Of a DNA stretch of 64,000 bases, positions 62,301 through 64,000 are shown in pieces. The stretch is from Orientallactaga sibirica (taxonomy: Eukaryota > Chordata > Mammalia > Rodentia > Dipodidae). Below the pieces are notes generated by a model. That model had not been told where the DNA came from. It saw only the letters and a program-made list of their open reading frames with translations, and did no database searches. A program made the translations under genes and the position numbers. The stretch is taken from NCBI GenBank assembly GCA_036365145.1, contig JAEOAD010001365.1:5700001-5764000 (forward strand), written 5' to 3'. Positions within the stretch are counted from its first letter, which is position 1. Every line of letters starts with the position of its first letter.

Positions 62301-63564
62301 GCCCGGGGAGGACTTGGCCCAGAAGCTTTGGGAGGGCCTGGGTCTTTGGCAGGGGGTGCTCAATTCCCGGTGGAGGTGTACAACTGGCACACTTCACTGT
62401 ACCCAGGGCACTTTCCAACCACTGCCTACCACAGATTGCGAAGTGAGGAGAAAGGGGCCTGGTCCTTAAGATATTCTGGATCTTTGCAGGCTGGAGGACA
62501 CCTGGTGTCTGGCTCCTTAGACAGGGAAACCCCACTCAGGGAGGGCTGTCTCCAAAAGCCAGTGTCCTGGCCAGATGCTCTCTTCTTCTATAATGGGTGC
62601 AGGCTTCCAGAGTGGTCAATTCAGCCTGCCTTGTACCTCAAGGTGGCCCATACTTCCTTGAACCTACCAGGAGGCCCTCTGCAAGGCCAGAGCTTAGGCT
62701 CTGGGTACCTGGAACACCAAGTGGCCCTAACTCCTAGTCCTGGAATGACAGTGTCCAGGAGGCCACTCCAATAAGGACACACCTTACCTTCCTTGGGCTG
62801 TCACCTACTGCCCTCAGTGGCCACCTGGAACGCAAACTCAGCTGCCTCCCAGTGGTGGCCATGCTGCTGTCATCCAGCACAGGCTCATGAAAGTACAGAG
62901 AGCTCAGGGCTGGGTCCCTGCCCTGCCAGGGCACACCTATTAGGAGCCAGGCTTGCTTTCGACATTTCCCCCCAGAAAGCTCTCAGGCTAGACAAGGTGA
63001 AACAGGCCCCAGAAAAGGAGTTCTAGGCTTCTGAGTCCAAAAACCAAGTGGAGTGTCTAACCGTGGACCTAAAGAAATCTCACTGGGAGAGCTTTCCTGG
63101 GTGTCTGGCTTGGGAGGAGCCCCGGGTTTCCACTGGGTCTGAAATGCAACTTAGGGAGTCAGAATTGCTTTCGTGGCCCCTGGGGATGTTGGGGGCTCAA
63201 AAACATGAGCCCTCCCCCCCCACTTTCAAGGCGAGTAGCCTGATGGCTGTGTCAGCCCTCAGTTTTCCTATTGCCATTTGGCACTGGGTATTTATTTGGG
63301 TGAGTGATTTCGCTGCTGTACAGCTCATTTTTCCCCTCTTTTGGGGGGTTTAAAAATATTCCCCGGAAAAAGAAATGAGGCAGTTCCCAGAGGTGCAGGG
63401 GGTGGTGGCGAACTTGGCTTAAATGTTTACAACTCAGCACGACTTAAAAGTTACCACAAGTTACCAGGTGCGTGTTTGGGCTGAAGCCTGTGGTCGCTTT
63501 TCAAAGATAACAGCGACTCTTGAAGAGTGGGGTGAAAAGATTTCTACTCGGTGTTGCTTCCACA
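62301..63564. other. single-copy sequence, GC-rich, no repeats
   Basis: 1.26 kb without recognised repeats. A 148-codon plus-strand frame at 62328-62774 lacks domain features and is overlapped by other frames. Possibly gene-proximal sequence. Confidence 0.4.
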
Positions 63565-63775
63565 GAATTCCTGCTCCTCCGCGCGGGCGCGGGCTTTCCC
63601 GCGCGCTAGTCTAGGGAGAAAACAGCTGGACCCGTGGATGTGGCGCGCGGAGGGAGCCCGCGCGCCGCAGTCTCCTGCGCGCGGCAGCCGGGCGCCCTGG
63701 CCGGCGCTGCCTCGGGTCTCTGGCTTCCACCAGAACCCAACAGACCTCGGCGCCCGCCTGTAAGCGACTCTAGTC
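63565..63775. promoter_or_regulatory. CpG-island-like block
   Basis: I count about 28 CpG dinucleotides between 63575 and 63770, with runs such as CCGCGCGGGCGCGGG and GGCGCGCGGAGG, against near absence of CpG in most of the window. A CCTGTAAGC at 63758-63766 could be a splice donor of a first exon on the plus strand. Orientation and gene identity cannot be set from this sequence. Confidence 0.55.
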
Positions 63776-64000
63776 TTTTCCCATCTAACTCGCTAGTCGC
63801 GGTATGAACAGCTGCAAGGGTTTCCATCGGTGGTGTAGGCGACTTGTAAGGGATATAACCGCGCCGGGGCACCCGGACAGAAATATTTAGTGAGCAAAAA
63901 ATCGGGTCCAATGCTAGGTAGACTCGTCGCAGATGTCCCAGGAGAAGGTCCCTGCAAACACTTCTCCTGGAGTTCCTTGGGGGAGTGTAAGAAATGCCTT
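63776..64000. other. sequence flanking the CpG-rich block
   Basis: Moderately CpG-containing and repeat-free (CCGCGCCGGGGCACCCGG near 63859-63876). Could be intron or 5' flank of a gene beyond the right edge. Confidence 0.35.

Overview
This window is mammalian nuclear DNA from a rodent. It contains no protein-coding gene, RNA gene or processed pseudogene that I can defend. The rodent call rests on many B1 SINEs (7SL-derived, with the internal near-duplication typical of B1), ID-like tRNA-derived SINEs, B4-like SINEs and MaLR (ORR1/MT-like) LTRs. The dominant SINE is B2-like: it starts with GGGCTGGAGAGATGGCT, has a B box like GGTTCGATTCC, and ends in (TC)n followed by AATAAA repeats. From memory this SINE and this B1 subtype suit a jerboa-like (dipodoid) rodent. 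That lineage call is inference, not a database result.

Layout. 1-36 kb is gene-poor sequence heavily invaded by SINEs. It carries an L1 fragment with a 5' inversion (4.04-5.05 kb), several solo MaLR LTRs, a rodent-type L1 3' end (23.3-24.2 kb), a two-LTR MaLR element with a visible primer-binding site (24.4-26.7 kb), an MLT1-type LTR (27.5-28.05 kb), a stacked SINE cluster (29.2-30.3 kb) and an old L1MA-type 3' end (31.7-32.0 kb). 36.1-40.4 kb is a tandem array of a 51-52 bp unit. 40.4-55.8 kb returns to SINE-rich intergenic DNA with old L1, L2 and MIR remnants. 55.86-57.25 kb is a second, cleaner array of the same unit. 57.3-64 kb is mostly single-copy and increasingly GC-rich. It holds a diverged local duplication, a cluster of CCAAT/ATTGG pentamers around an octamer site (59.83-60.15 kb), and a CpG-dense block at 63.57-63.77 kb that may be the promoter edge of a gene lying to the right.

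The most unusual content is the satellite system. The unit is the 5' half of an ID-like tRNA-derived SINE: it keeps the Pol III A box (TGGCTCAGTGG) and stops before the B box. About 76 copies lie at 36.4-40.3 kb and about 26 at 55.9-57.2 kb. Both arrays end on their right side in a full ID-like SINE with an A-rich tail. The first array is preceded on its left by units in inverted orientation, and a short degenerate 'unit plus ID tail' lies between the arrays at 43.2-43.4 kb. This suggests a multimeric-headed ID SINE that expanded into minisatellites at two sites.

Open reading frames in the window fall in SINEs, microsatellites, the arrays (a 51-bp unit is a multiple of three) or single-copy sequence without recognisable domains. 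None is called as a gene.
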